Of a stretch of DNA of 64,000 bases, positions 43,809 through 50,763 are shown in pieces. The notes beneath the pieces were generated by a model that worked only from the letters and a program-made list of their open reading frames with translations, made no database searches and was not told where the DNA came from. Source of the stretch: an uncultured Oscillospiraceae bacterium (GTDB lineage: Bacteria; Bacillota; Clostridia; Oscillospirales; Oscillospiraceae); the NCBI GenBank assembly GCA_949841355.1, contig CATKZP010000003.1, positions 124,001-188,000 of the forward strand. Reading direction: 5' to 3'. The position numbers and the translations under genes are program-made. Position 1 is the stretch's first letter, and each line of letters starts with the position of its first letter.

Positions 43809-44768
43809 ATGTGCGCCATTTTCGGAGTGCTGGACTACCAGGGAAAGCTGACCCCGCCCCAGCGGATTGGGCTGTTTCGGGCGCTGGCGGATGCCGCCCA
43901 AGTCCGGGGGACAGATGCCAGCGGCGTAGCCTTTGTCCATAACGGGTCGGTTCAGATTCAGAAAGCCCCCCGGCCCGCCTGTAGAATGCGCTGGCGCATT
44001 CCTTCCCAGGCCCGGTATCTCATGGGCCACACCCGCATGACCACCCAGGGCGCGGCCAGCAGGAACTACAACAACCATCCCTTTCCTGGCAGGGCCGGAA
44101 GCCAGCCTTTTGCCCTGGCCCACAACGGGGTGATCTACAACGATGTGGAACTGCGTAAGGCCCGGAATCTGCCCGCCACAAAAATTGAGACAGACAGCTA
44201 TGTGGCGGTGCAGCTTTTGGAGGGGCAGGGCGGCTTGTCCATGGACGGCTTGCGGCAGATGGCCGAGGCGCTGCGGGGAACGTACACCCTCACGGTGCTG
44301 GACGGGGACAATACGTTGTACTTTGTGCGGGGGAATAATCCACTCGCCATCCGCCTGTACCCTCGACTGGGCTGCTACCTCTACGCCTCCACCGACGAGA
44401 TATTAAACGCGGCGCTGGCGGGGTTGGGACTGTCCGGGCTGTCCTATACCGAGGTCCCCATCGGCCAGGGAGAGATTATGGCCATTGACGCCCAGGGCCG
44501 GCGCACCGCCTCCCGTTTTGACGATGCTCACATCCAAACCCAGTTTTGTTTTGATTGGGGGTGGAGCGGCCCCGTCTGCGAATATGACGCAGACAGCTAT
44601 TTGGAGATGGTGGTGGAGTACGGCAAGCGCCGGGGTGTGCCGGAACGGGAGCTGCGGCTGCTGACAGAGGCCGGGTACGACGCCTTGGATCTGGAGGAGA
44701 TGATCTACGACAAGCAGTTCCGGGTGTACTGCCTCCGGGAGATCATGGCGGAGTACGGGGTGCGTTGA
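43809..44768 (+). CDS. Class II glutamine amidotransferase
   Basis: 319 residues. ATG 43809 places Cys at position 2 (MCAIFGVLDY), which becomes the N-terminal nucleophile after Met removal; this choice of start is decisive. Further motifs are RGTDASGVA, MGHTRMTTQGAA, NNHPF, LAHNGVIYND and ETDSYVAVQLL. The C-terminal 90 residues are not a synthase or isomerase domain, so it is stand-alone and likely supplies ammonia to, or removes an amide from, the product of the amidoligase encoded 2 nt upstream. Confidence 0.87.
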   Translation: MCAIFGVLDYQGKLTPPQRIGLFRALADAAQVRGTDASGVAFVHNGSVQIQKAPRPACRMRWRIPSQARYLMGHTRMTTQGAASRNYNNHPFPGRAGSQPFALAHNGVIYNDVELRKARNLPATKIETDSYVAVQLLEGQGGLSMDGLRQMAEALRGTYTLTVLDGDNTLYFVRGNNPLAIRLYPRLGCYLYASTDEILNAALAGLGLSGLSYTEVPIGQGEIMAIDAQGRRTASRFDDAHIQTQFCFDWGWSGPVCEYDADSYLEMVVEYGKRRGVPERELRLLTEAGYDALDLEEMIYDKQFRVYCLREIMAEYGVR

Positions 44769-44813
44769 GTGTGCCGCTGGGGTATACCCTAACGGCACGG
44801 CGGAAAAGCATGG

Positions 44814-44869
44814 CAATAGGGCCGGTTTCCGGGTTTTGGCATATGCCAGCCCGCAAACCGACCCTATTG
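44814..44869. terminator. Long hairpin between convergent operons
   Basis: CAATAGGG and CCCTATTG frame nested GGTTT/AAACC and CGGG/CCCG pairs. It lies between the amidotransferase gene and the convergent toxin gene. T-runs are poor. Confidence 0.5.
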
Positions 44870-44881
44870 GCACCAATCTGT

Positions 44882-45220
44882 TTATTCCTGTTCTGCCAGG
44901 TGCGCCGTCAAATCCTGGCCCTTGGTACAGACGGCTCGAATAAAGACTTGCCGCCCGTCCTCGTCCACACTGTACAGCACCACATCATTCCGGGTGACAT
45001 ACTGCCGGACGCCCCGTCCTTCCCACAGCTCCACATTGTAGGGCTGGTACTTGAACGGGAAAGTGGTAAGCTGTTTCTGAATCTCAAATTTCAGCCGAAA
45101 ATACCACTCCTCAGCCAAATTTGGATCATGAAACTGGGCCGCAATATAGTCCGCCTTTTCCTCAATGTCCTGTATGGCGCTTTCGGTGTAGACAATCTTA
45201 TACTGCGGTATCTGTGCCAT
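44882..45220 (-). CDS. RelE/ParE-family toxin
   Basis: 112 residues with the RelE/ParE fold: YKIVYTESAIQDIEEKADYI, then GVRQYVTRNDVVLYSVDED and VFIRAVCTKGQDL. Its start overlaps the antitoxin gene by 23 bp, the usual translational coupling. Whether it cuts mRNA or poisons gyrase cannot be told from sequence. Confidence 0.85.
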   Translation of the reverse strand: MAQIPQYKIVYTESAIQDIEEKADYIAAQFHDPNLAEEWYFRLKFEIQKQLTTFPFKYQPYNVELWEGRGVRQYVTRNDVVLYSVDEDGRQVFIRAVCTKGQDLTAHLAEQE

Positions 45221-45506
45221 GGGCGAACCGTCCTTTCATGCGGCGGTCAAGCTCGTCCTGGCTGTATACCCGGCCCGCCGCAATATCGGCTTCGCTTCGG
45301 AGCAGCTTGGCATCTACCTCCTGGGCGGTCATATTTTCCCAGGTTTTGAGAGTAGGACGGAAAGGCATCCCCCCCTCCCGCAAGCTCTGCTGGGCAAAAA
45401 TGCGCACGGCCTCCGCAAAAGAAGTGCCTAAATTGCGGTATAGCTCCTCCACTTCGGCCTTGAGGTCACTGTTCATTCTGATTTGCAGGGTGGCATCCAT
45501 TGCCAT
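45198..45506 (-). CDS. RelB/DinJ-family antitoxin
   Basis: 102 residues from ATG 45506, 8 nt after AAGGAGG. The ribbon-helix-helix part is ATLQIRMNSDLKAEVEELYR and GTSFAEAVRIFAQQSL; the C-terminal half should wrap the toxin. A perfect inverted repeat covering the ribosome binding site (45519-45542) is a likely autorepression operator. Confidence 0.87.
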   Translation of the reverse strand: MAMDATLQIRMNSDLKAEVEELYRNLGTSFAEAVRIFAQQSLREGGMPFRPTLKTWENMTAQEVDAKLLRSEADIAAGRVYSQDELDRRMKGRFAHGTDTAV

Positions 45507-45518
45507 ATCCACCGCCTC

Positions 45519-45542
45519 CTTGTAGTGCTATTGTACTACAAG
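45519..45542. promoter_or_regulatory. Candidate antitoxin operator
   Basis: CTTGTAGT-gctattgt-ACTACAAG, a perfect 8-bp inverted repeat between the divergent antitoxin and resolvase genes; its left arm overlaps the antitoxin ribosome binding site. Confidence 0.6.
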
Positions 45543-45587
45543 TATTCCCTTGCGTCAAGAAAACTTGCTTGAAAGGAAGTGGCTGAT

Positions 45588-46139
45588 TTGAAAATAGGTT
45601 ACGTCCGTGTCAGCACCCAGGAGCAGAACACCATCCGGCAGGAGCTGCTAATGGAAAGCCTGGGTGCGGATGAGGTCTACATCGACCGCATGAGCGGCAA
45701 AAGCACAGACAGGCCGGAGCTGAAAAAGCTGATGGAGTACGTGCGCCGGGGCGACACGGTAATTGTGGAATCCATCAGTCGGTTTGCCCGGAATACCCGC
45801 GACCTGCTGGAGCTGGTGGAACGGCTGTCGGCCAAAGGGGTAGAGTTCGTATCCAAAAAGGAGGCCATCGACACCACCACCCCCAGCGGGAAGTTCATGC
45901 TTACCATTTTCGGGGCGGTGGCCGAGCTGGAGCGGGAGTACATCCTACAGCGCCAGCAGGAGGGGATTGCCATTGCCAAGGCCCAGGGGGTTTATAAGGG
46001 CCGGAAGCCCATCGAACGCCCTGAGTTTCCCCAGGTGGTGAAGCTGTGGCGGGAGGGGAGGATCACGGCGGTGGAGGCTATGCGGAGGCTGGATATGAAG
46101 CCCAGGACATTTTATCGGAGGGTGAAAGCCCAGCCATGA
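45588..46139 (+). CDS. Small serine recombinase (resolvase/invertase)
   Basis: 183 residues. TTG 45588 follows AAAGGAAG, giving KIGYVRVSTQEQNT (nucleophilic Ser in RVST), DRMSGKSTDRPELKKL, SISRFARNTRDLLEL and a C-terminal HTH of the Hin type (TAVEAMRRLDMKPRTFYRRV). It acts on a short site near its gene in related systems. It is a second recombinase in the element and could belong to an older nested transposon. Confidence 0.9.
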   Translation: MKIGYVRVSTQEQNTIRQELLMESLGADEVYIDRMSGKSTDRPELKKLMEYVRRGDTVIVESISRFARNTRDLLELVERLSAKGVEFVSKKEAIDTTTPSGKFMLTIFGAVAELEREYILQRQQEGIAIAKAQGVYKGRKPIERPEFPQVVKLWREGRITAVEAMRRLDMKPRTFYRRVKAQP

Positions 46140-46153
46140 TACACAAGAAAAGA

Positions 46154-46495
46154 TCAGTTGGCAGGCGGCTGATCTTTTTTTGTGTCCATTGCCATAAGAA
46201 AGGTTCTCAGCAGCTTTTCCGCGTACTCCCGTTCTGTGGGCGTGGCACTTTGGAGCATGAGGGCTATTGTACTGCTCTCCTCCACGGTGCCTTTGCCGTA
46301 CAAAATGTAGTCTGTAGACAGCCGGAGGATACGGGATATTCTGCACAGGGTCGGGACGGACATTCCCTTCACACCCAGCTCAATATCCGAGCAGAATTTG
46401 GGCGTCACGTCCAGCAGCTCGGCAAACTGCTCCCGGGTGTAGCCCATAAACTCCCGCTGTGTGCGGATTCGTTTTCCAATCGCGCCCCAGTCCAT
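46154..46495 (-). CDS. Xre-family HTH repressor
   Basis: 113 residues: HTH IGKRIRTQREFMGYTREQFAELLDVTP (two segments) with the typical SDIELGVKGMSVPTLCRI continuation and a helical tail. ATG 46495 follows GGAGGGG. It faces away from the three-gene membrane operon, whose promoter lies 65 bp beyond its start, so it may repress that operon. Confidence 0.85.
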   Translation of the reverse strand: MDWGAIGKRIRTQREFMGYTREQFAELLDVTPKFCSDIELGVKGMSVPTLCRISRILRLSTDYILYGKGTVEESSTIALMLQSATPTEREYAEKLLRTFLMAMDTKKDQPPAN

Positions 46496-46560
46496 CCTAC
46501 CCCCTCCGTTCTTTCTGTAGTTTACCCCGGAAAGTTGTAGTTATAAATAAACTTATAGGG

Positions 46561-46589
46561 TTGACTATCCGAAACTCTTAGGGTATACT
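46561..46589 (+). promoter_or_regulatory. Sigma-A promoter of the three-gene operon
   Basis: TTGACT, a 17-bp spacer and TATACT, 84 bp before the first gene. Confidence 0.72.
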
Positions 46590-46672
46590 AAATGACAAGA
46601 ACCTCTTACACAAAAGCTTGCATACTACAAAAAACACACACGTGTCGAAATTCACAAACAGGAGGTTTGATC

Positions 46673-47965
46673 ATGGAGGCGCAGTTGATCAAGCAAGAAG
46701 ACGGTGCAGTTCTTAAAGAAATTGCTTGCGATACATCGGATTATTTTATATCCGTCGCTTGTGGCGCAATTGCGGGCCTTGTTGACATTTTTTTCGTAGG
46801 GATGCCAGGAGAAAGTACACTTGGTACCTGGACAGATTTGCAGGTGGACACAGCGGTAAAAAAATTTGCCAGCCTCAGCGGATGGAATCCAAAGCCGGAG
46901 AAAGCAGACAGCGTTGCCAGTGCGATTGGATGGTTAGAAAAGAACTACAGGGTCAACTATGATCAAAGGCATACCGCAGACGTGGGAAATCTCTTTCCGA
47001 TGAATACCAAAAACCACCATATTAAATCTCTTTCCCATGCACCGGATATTGTCGGACTGTTTTTCTCTGTATTAAATCAATTTACCTCAACATCAGCTTT
47101 CATCAGCGGCGGACAGTTGATCATGCTCCAGACCGAAACCTATGAGCTGCAAGGAGGAAATTTTCCTGCCAAGCTGTTTTGCGGCGTTGCAAATTGGTTT
47201 GGGCATGTTATGTCTGATATTGCCGGAAGCTCAGGAAGCAGGGGGAATGGCGGACGGGGATCAGGGCTTGCCATTCCTTTTTTTGAGTTGTTCCAGATGT
47301 GTACCTTCGGCGAATTTCAGGTAGGAAAGGATCGTCAGGATTTTGCTACCTTGGCGATACGGGCATTTCAGGAGGGGTATGACGCCCGTTTTGGGCTGGC
47401 AATGGCAATCCCTGTCCTGATTTGTGATTTGTCAATCCGCCTTTTGTGGATGGTAAAACGGCGTTTTTATTTGAAGATGCCGGTGAACGAGTGCATACCT
47501 ACCAGCAGGCATAGTGATTTGCGCGTCATGCTCCTTTTTGGTAATGGAACATTATGTATCATGGATGGCGCAGATGCCGCCATCCGTTCCGATGGGAATT
47601 GGCTTCTCTTTTTTATGAGGATGAACATAATAGCGTGGGCCAGATTCCTCACCCTTGTGCTAAAGGAAATCTGTATCCGGGTTGGGATCAGTGCCACATT
47701 TGAAAAACAATTAGACGCATATAAGCAAATCACAGCATCTCTCCGCGCCTATTTGCTTCAACTACAACAAATTGATGTTGAGGCATTCCGCCGTGAAACA
47801 GAGCAGTTTGACAGATTTGCAAAGTACACAGACCTTATCATGGATGAACGGCAGCTGAATGCCGCCTTAAAAGCATCCATGATTGAATTGGGAATCCGCT
47901 TACCTTGGGATGGTGATTTTGATTTGTTCATGCGGGACAAAAATAAACACCTCAGCTTTGAATAA
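46673..47965 (+). CDS. Membrane protein of unknown function, first gene of a three-gene operon
   Basis: 430 residues from ATG 46673 behind GGAGGTTT. Hydrophobic segments are seen near residues 30-50 (YFISVACGAIAGLVDIFFVG), 240-265 (FGLAMAIPVLICDLSIRLLW) and 315-340 (FFMRMNIIAWARFLTLVL). The C-terminus is a charged helical domain (IDVEAFRRETEQFDRFAKY). I recognise no family. The next gene overlaps its stop (TAATG), so the three products are probably made together. Confidence 0.75.
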   Translation: MEAQLIKQEDGAVLKEIACDTSDYFISVACGAIAGLVDIFFVGMPGESTLGTWTDLQVDTAVKKFASLSGWNPKPEKADSVASAIGWLEKNYRVNYDQRHTADVGNLFPMNTKNHHIKSLSHAPDIVGLFFSVLNQFTSTSAFISGGQLIMLQTETYELQGGNFPAKLFCGVANWFGHVMSDIAGSSGSRGNGGRGSGLAIPFFELFQMCTFGEFQVGKDRQDFATLAIRAFQEGYDARFGLAMAIPVLICDLSIRLLWMVKRRFYLKMPVNECIPTSRHSDLRVMLLFGNGTLCIMDGADAAIRSDGNWLLFFMRMNIIAWARFLTLVLKEICIRVGISATFEKQLDAYKQITASLRAYLLQLQQIDVEAFRRETEQFDRFAKYTDLIMDERQLNAALKASMIELGIRLPWDGDFDLFMRDKNKHLSFE

Positions 47966-48231
47966 TGTTTCCCTGTCAAAGATGCGGTATGTGCTGCCGG
48001 AATTTGCAGCTTTCCCTTCTATACCACGAGTTGGATCGCGGAGATGGAACTTGCAAATATCTAAACGGAAATCTTTGCAGCCGATATGATGACCGCCCGC
48101 TTTTCTGTCGCATAGACGATTGCTACACATTGTTTTTTAAGGATGTGATGTTGATTGAGCAGTACTATAAATTGAATCTGGAGATGTGCAAAAAACTACA
48201 AAGGAAAGAAAATCACAAGGAGGATTACTAA
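47965..48231 (+). CDS. YkgJ-type cysteine-cluster protein
   Basis: 88 residues beginning FPCQRCGMCCRN, with CKYLNGNLCSRYDDRPLFC further on. This CxxCxxCC...C pattern is the zinc/iron-chelating domain of the YkgJ family, a domain of unknown biochemical role. It is short and consists of the cluster plus a helical tail. It is coupled to both neighbours. Confidence 0.78.
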   Translation: MFPCQRCGMCCRNLQLSLLYHELDRGDGTCKYLNGNLCSRYDDRPLFCRIDDCYTLFFKDVMLIEQYYKLNLEMCKKLQRKENHKEDY

Positions 48232-48232
48232 A

Positions 48233-49273
48233 ATGCCATTACCGTTGATCTTAGGAGTCGGAGCGGCTGCCGCTGCCGCTGTAGGAGTTGGTGGGGCAGT
48301 ACATGGCGGCGTAAAAATGAAGCAGGCCAACGATACCATGAAGGACGCGCAATCCAAACACGAAAAAAATATCAAACATTTTGAGGAAGAAAATAAAAAG
48401 ACAACAACCGCAATGGATGAACTCGGCAAAAAGGAGCTGGAGATTTTGTCCAGCTTCAAGCGGTTCAGTGCCATTTTTGAGCGAATTCAAAACAAGCCCG
48501 AATTTAAACCCTATAAAAAAGATGATGTTGAAATCCCGTCTTATGACGCCGAGGAGCTGGAAAAGGTTTACGTTGGTGCCGGTGTGCTGTTAAGTGGGTT
48601 GAGCGGTGCCGGTCTGGGTGCCGCTGGAGGGTTTGCCGCGGCAGGAGCTACCACTGCGGCAGTGATGGCTCTTGGAACCGCTTCCACCGGAACGGCAATT
48701 GCCTCCCTGAGCGGAATTGCTGCAACCAACGCGACGTTGGCAGCCTTGGGAGGCGGTGCTATCGCGGCGGGCGGCGGTGGAATGGCATTGGGAACTACAA
48801 TCCTCGGCGCAACTACGCTTGGCGTTGGCCTTTTGGTCGGTGGAGTTATTTTTAATATCGCGGGGATTACCATATCAGGCAAAGCTGACAAGGCCATGGA
48901 GCAAATGAAGATGGCTCAAAAAGAAATTTCGCTTATTTGTGCGTATCTGAAAGACCTGTATGATACGGAGCAGCGTTTTGAAAAGTGCCTCCTGTCTGTC
49001 AACCGGGTATACCGGCTTCATTTAGACAATCTGGAGCAGATGGTAGTTTTGAACGGGAAGACGGATTGGAACCAGTATAGCGAACAGGAAAAATTGGTAA
49101 CAGAAAATACCGTTTTGCTGGTCAATACGCTATATCAAATGTGCAAGGTGAAGCTGGTCATCGTTGCAGAAGGAGATTCAGAACTGAATACGGTCAACCA
49201 TGCGGAAGTAGAGAAATCCATTCGTACAGCTGATGCGTTTATGGAGGAGAAAGGGTTCCCTACAACAGCATAA
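48233..49273 (+). CDS. Glycine-zipper membrane protein of unknown function
   Basis: 346 residues; the start follows AAGGAGG. After a short hydrophobic N-terminus and a charged helical stretch (about 25-100), the middle (about 115-215) is a long Gly/Ala-rich zipper region (GVLLSGLSGAGLGAAGGFA, AALGGGAIAAGGGGMALGT, LGVGLLVGGVIF). Such regions pack membrane helices and can form pores. The C-terminal 125 residues are helical and soluble. It could be the membrane effector of a toxin or defence module with its two partners; that is inference from architecture only. Confidence 0.75.
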   Translation: MPLPLILGVGAAAAAAVGVGGAVHGGVKMKQANDTMKDAQSKHEKNIKHFEEENKKTTTAMDELGKKELEILSSFKRFSAIFERIQNKPEFKPYKKDDVEIPSYDAEELEKVYVGAGVLLSGLSGAGLGAAGGFAAAGATTAAVMALGTASTGTAIASLSGIAATNATLAALGGGAIAAGGGGMALGTTILGATTLGVGLLVGGVIFNIAGITISGKADKAMEQMKMAQKEISLICAYLKDLYDTEQRFEKCLLSVNRVYRLHLDNLEQMVVLNGKTDWNQYSEQEKLVTENTVLLVNTLYQMCKVKLVIVAEGDSELNTVNHAEVEKSIRTADAFMEEKGFPTTA

Positions 49274-49308
49274 GCTACCAAGGTTCATACATTGCTTTTA
49301 TCATGCGA

Positions 49309-49341
49309 AATGCCCGAGCGGGATCATCCCGCCCGGGCATT
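49309..49341 (+). terminator. Hairpin after the three-gene operon
   Basis: AATGCCCGAGCGGGAT pairs with ATCCCGCCCGGGCATT (15 of 16). A T-run is lacking, but the stem is strong. From here to the element boundary (49342-49515) I see only the tail of the chimeric cotJC frame and a weak 42-codon frame without a binding site. Confidence 0.65.
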
Positions 49342-49349
49342 CGCCCCCT

Positions 49350-49922
49350 TCATCCCACTGTTTTTATACCGCTAACGCCACAGCCACCGCGTTCATCACC
49401 GCCAGCTCCTCCCGGGCGAAGTAGTCCCGGAGCGTCCGCCATCTCCGCCAGCGCCTTTCCCGCCATCCCGGCGCACACCAGCGGACTCCCATGTTGTCTT
49501 TTCACCATCGCCCCATCAGCGGCCAAATCCTCTGTTAAATCTGCAATGACATCCCCTGTAACCTGCATGGTGGAAGCGGACCAGGGATAGCCAGAGGCAA
49601 ATTGAGGATAGACACCGGTGGTGTGGTCCACAAAATAGGTGTCAAACCCGGCGGTTTTTATCTGATCTTCGCTGAGATTACGGGTGAGCTGATGAACTAG
49701 CGTGCCCACCATTTCTAGGTGCCCCAATTCCTCGGTCCCGATGTCAGTGAGCAGCCCCTTCAGCTCGTGGTAGGGCATGGCATAGCGCTGGGAAAGATAG
49801 CGCAGGGATGCGCCCAGTTCGCCATCTGGTCCACCATATTGACTGATAATCACCGAGGCCAGTTTGGGATTGCAGTTTTTGATGCGTACAGGATATTGCA
49901 GCTTTTTCTCATAGACAAACAT
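49350..49922 (-). CDS. cotJC: 5' part of interrupted cotJC with element-encoded tail
   Basis: The native part is residues 1-135 (49922 down to 49518), a manganese-catalase-like spore coat protein. It holds three Mn ligands by analogy with L. plantarum catalase: E35 (GPDGELGA), E65 and H68 (TEELGHLEM). After EDLAA the frame runs into element sequence and adds 55 unrelated residues (GAMVKRQHGSPL onward) before a stop, so ligands four and five are absent. Excision at GA would restore AAEQKAR and a 198-aa protein. The start follows the cotJB stop by 3 bp. The family sits in the inner coat and is made in the mother cell. Confidence 0.92.
   Translation of the reverse strand: MFVYEKKLQYPVRIKNCNPKLASVIISQYGGPDGELGASLRYLSQRYAMPYHELKGLLTDIGTEELGHLEMVGTLVHQLTRNLSEDQIKTAGFDTYFVDHTTGVYPQFASGYPWSASTMQVTGDVIADLTEDLAADGAMVKRQHGSPLVCAGMAGKALAEMADAPGLLRPGGAGGDERGGCGVSGIKTVG
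49491..49517. other. Element attachment site, cotJC 5' side
   Basis: Crossover TC at 49516-49517, a 17-bp arm (49499-49515) and ATGTTGTC (49491-49498), the mirror image of the other end. Reading outward from GA on both arms, 11 of 17 arm positions and all 8 distal positions agree. Confidence 0.82.
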
Positions 49923-49925
49923 GCA

Positions 49926-50384
49926 TTACTCCCCCTCACTCTTTTTGAATTCCCAGGGCCAGGGATCGTCCAGCCAACGATAGGTGGCATCTTGCCCTGC
50001 GCTGAGCTGGGTCAGCGGGCCGTGCATCTCTTCGTAGCGCTTTTTCGCGTCCTGGGCCATGGCGGCGTATTTCCTGAAAAGCTGGAACGCCTCCGCGTCA
50101 TCCTGGTGGGTATCCAGATACATTCCCAGCTCTGTGACCACGAACAACAAGGCCTGGAGCTGAGTCGAATGGCTGTCCGGCAAAGCGGCAGCGTCTGCTT
50201 TCAGGTGGAAGGGTAGGTTAAGGCCAGGGAATACAGTACCATTGGCCAAAGCATCGGCCTGGTTATATTTTTGGCTGCCGCTCTGCTGAAAGGGTACATA
50301 TGGCACCGCCAGAGGCGCGCATGCGGGCATAGTGCCGCAGGCGTCCGCACAGGGGCGGGCATTGGTTCCGGTATCAGAATTCAA
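49926..50384 (-). CDS. cotJB: Fused CotJA-CotJB spore coat protein
   Basis: 152 residues. Residues about 25-62 are CotJA-like (PYVPFQQSGSQKYNQADALA, NGTVFPGLNLPF). Residues about 75-150 are CotJB-like (LQALLFVVTELGMYLDTHQDD, split here, and DATYRWLDDPWPWE). In most spore formers these are two genes; here one frame encodes both. The start is TTG 50384 behind AAAGGAGAG. It stands 3 bp upstream of cotJC and completes the cotJABC operon. A CATAAGCT box (50432-50439) is a weak late mother-cell -10 candidate. Confidence 0.85.
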   Translation of the reverse strand: MNSDTGTNARPCADACGTMPACAPLAVPYVPFQQSGSQKYNQADALANGTVFPGLNLPFHLKADAAALPDSHSTQLQALLFVVTELGMYLDTHQDDAEAFQLFRKYAAMAQDAKKRYEEMHGPLTQLSAGQDATYRWLDDPWPWEFKKSEGE

Positions 50385-50408
50385 GAGGATCTCTCCTTTG
50401 ATGGAAGT

Positions 50409-50429
50409 CTTGACAGTTGAGCTGTCAAG
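50409..50429. promoter_or_regulatory. Palindrome upstream of cotJ
   Basis: CTTGACAG-ttgag-CTGTCAAG, a perfect 8-bp inverted repeat in the cotJ leader, in the gap between divergent cotJ and the SCIFF gene. It is a candidate operator or RNA hairpin. Confidence 0.45.
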
Positions 50430-50488
50430 CCAGCTTATGCAGCTGGGCCGCCGGGCGTCACGGGAAATGTCGAAACAATAAATTTGTA

Positions 50489-50517
50489 TTGAAATTCACA
50501 GGCCGGCATGATATAAT
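50489..50517 (+). promoter_or_regulatory. Sigma-A promoter of the SCIFF locus
   Basis: TTGAAA, a 17-bp spacer and a perfect TATAAT, 33 bp before the peptide gene. Confidence 0.78.
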
Positions 50518-50550
50518 AAGCTAACCTTTTTGAATTGGAGGGAAATACCC

Positions 50551-50694
50551 ATGACTCACATTCAGACGCTGAACGGCGCAACCCTGAAGCAGAGCGCTGC
50601 CCACGGCGGCTGCGGCGAGTGCCAAACCTCTTGCCAGTCCGCTTGCAAGACCTCTTGCACCGTTGCCAATCAGAAGTGCGAGAATAACAAGTAA
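50551..50694 (+). CDS. scfA: SCIFF ranthipeptide precursor
   Basis: 47 residues. The last 27 carry six cysteines at 21, 24, 28, 32, 36 and 43 (GGCGECQTSCQSACKTSC, then CTV and KCENNK), the six-cysteines-in-forty-five pattern. Thr and other residues between the cysteines are the expected thioether acceptors. The first 20 residues are the leader bound by the maturase. GGAGGG precedes ATG 50551. In clostridia this peptide is nearly universal and is linked to quorum-type signalling. Confidence 0.95.
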   Translation: MTHIQTLNGATLKQSAAHGGCGECQTSCQSACKTSCTVANQKCENNK

Positions 50695-50763
50695 TTTATG
50701 TAAGCGCCGGAAAGGGTGGGTTTGTCCCACCCTTTTTCTGCGTGTCAAAGGAGGATGACCTAA

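Larger units (their letters stand above)
33151..49517. mobile_element. 16.4-kb integrative element splitting cotJC (skin-like candidate)
   Basis: The element lies between two copies of the dinucleotide GA (minus strand; forward TC at 33151-33152 and 49516-49517), which are 16,365 bp apart. Removing it restores cotJC in frame. GA is the known crossover dinucleotide of TndX/TnpX recombinases, and such a recombinase is inside. It also holds tnpW, mobC, a short relaxase, an excisionase-like gene and cargo: Septu, HipA-like kinase, amidoligase pair, toxin-antitoxin and an unknown three-gene operon. No capsid, tail or lysis genes are present, so it is not a prophage. AT-rich patches (39.4-42.0 and 46.5-49.3 kb) contrast with GC-rich ones, which implies several origins. 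Confidence 0.9.

Noticed and set aside
45588-46139. Small resolvase as the recombinase that moves the whole element
   Set aside because: It lacks the large C-terminal DNA-binding domains needed for such sites; the GA core fits the TndX-type protein at 36832-38385.
33151-49517. Prophage interpretation of the 16-kb element
   Set aside because: No terminase, portal, capsid, tail or lysis genes are visible; recombinase, tnpW and mob genes fit an integrative mobilisable element.
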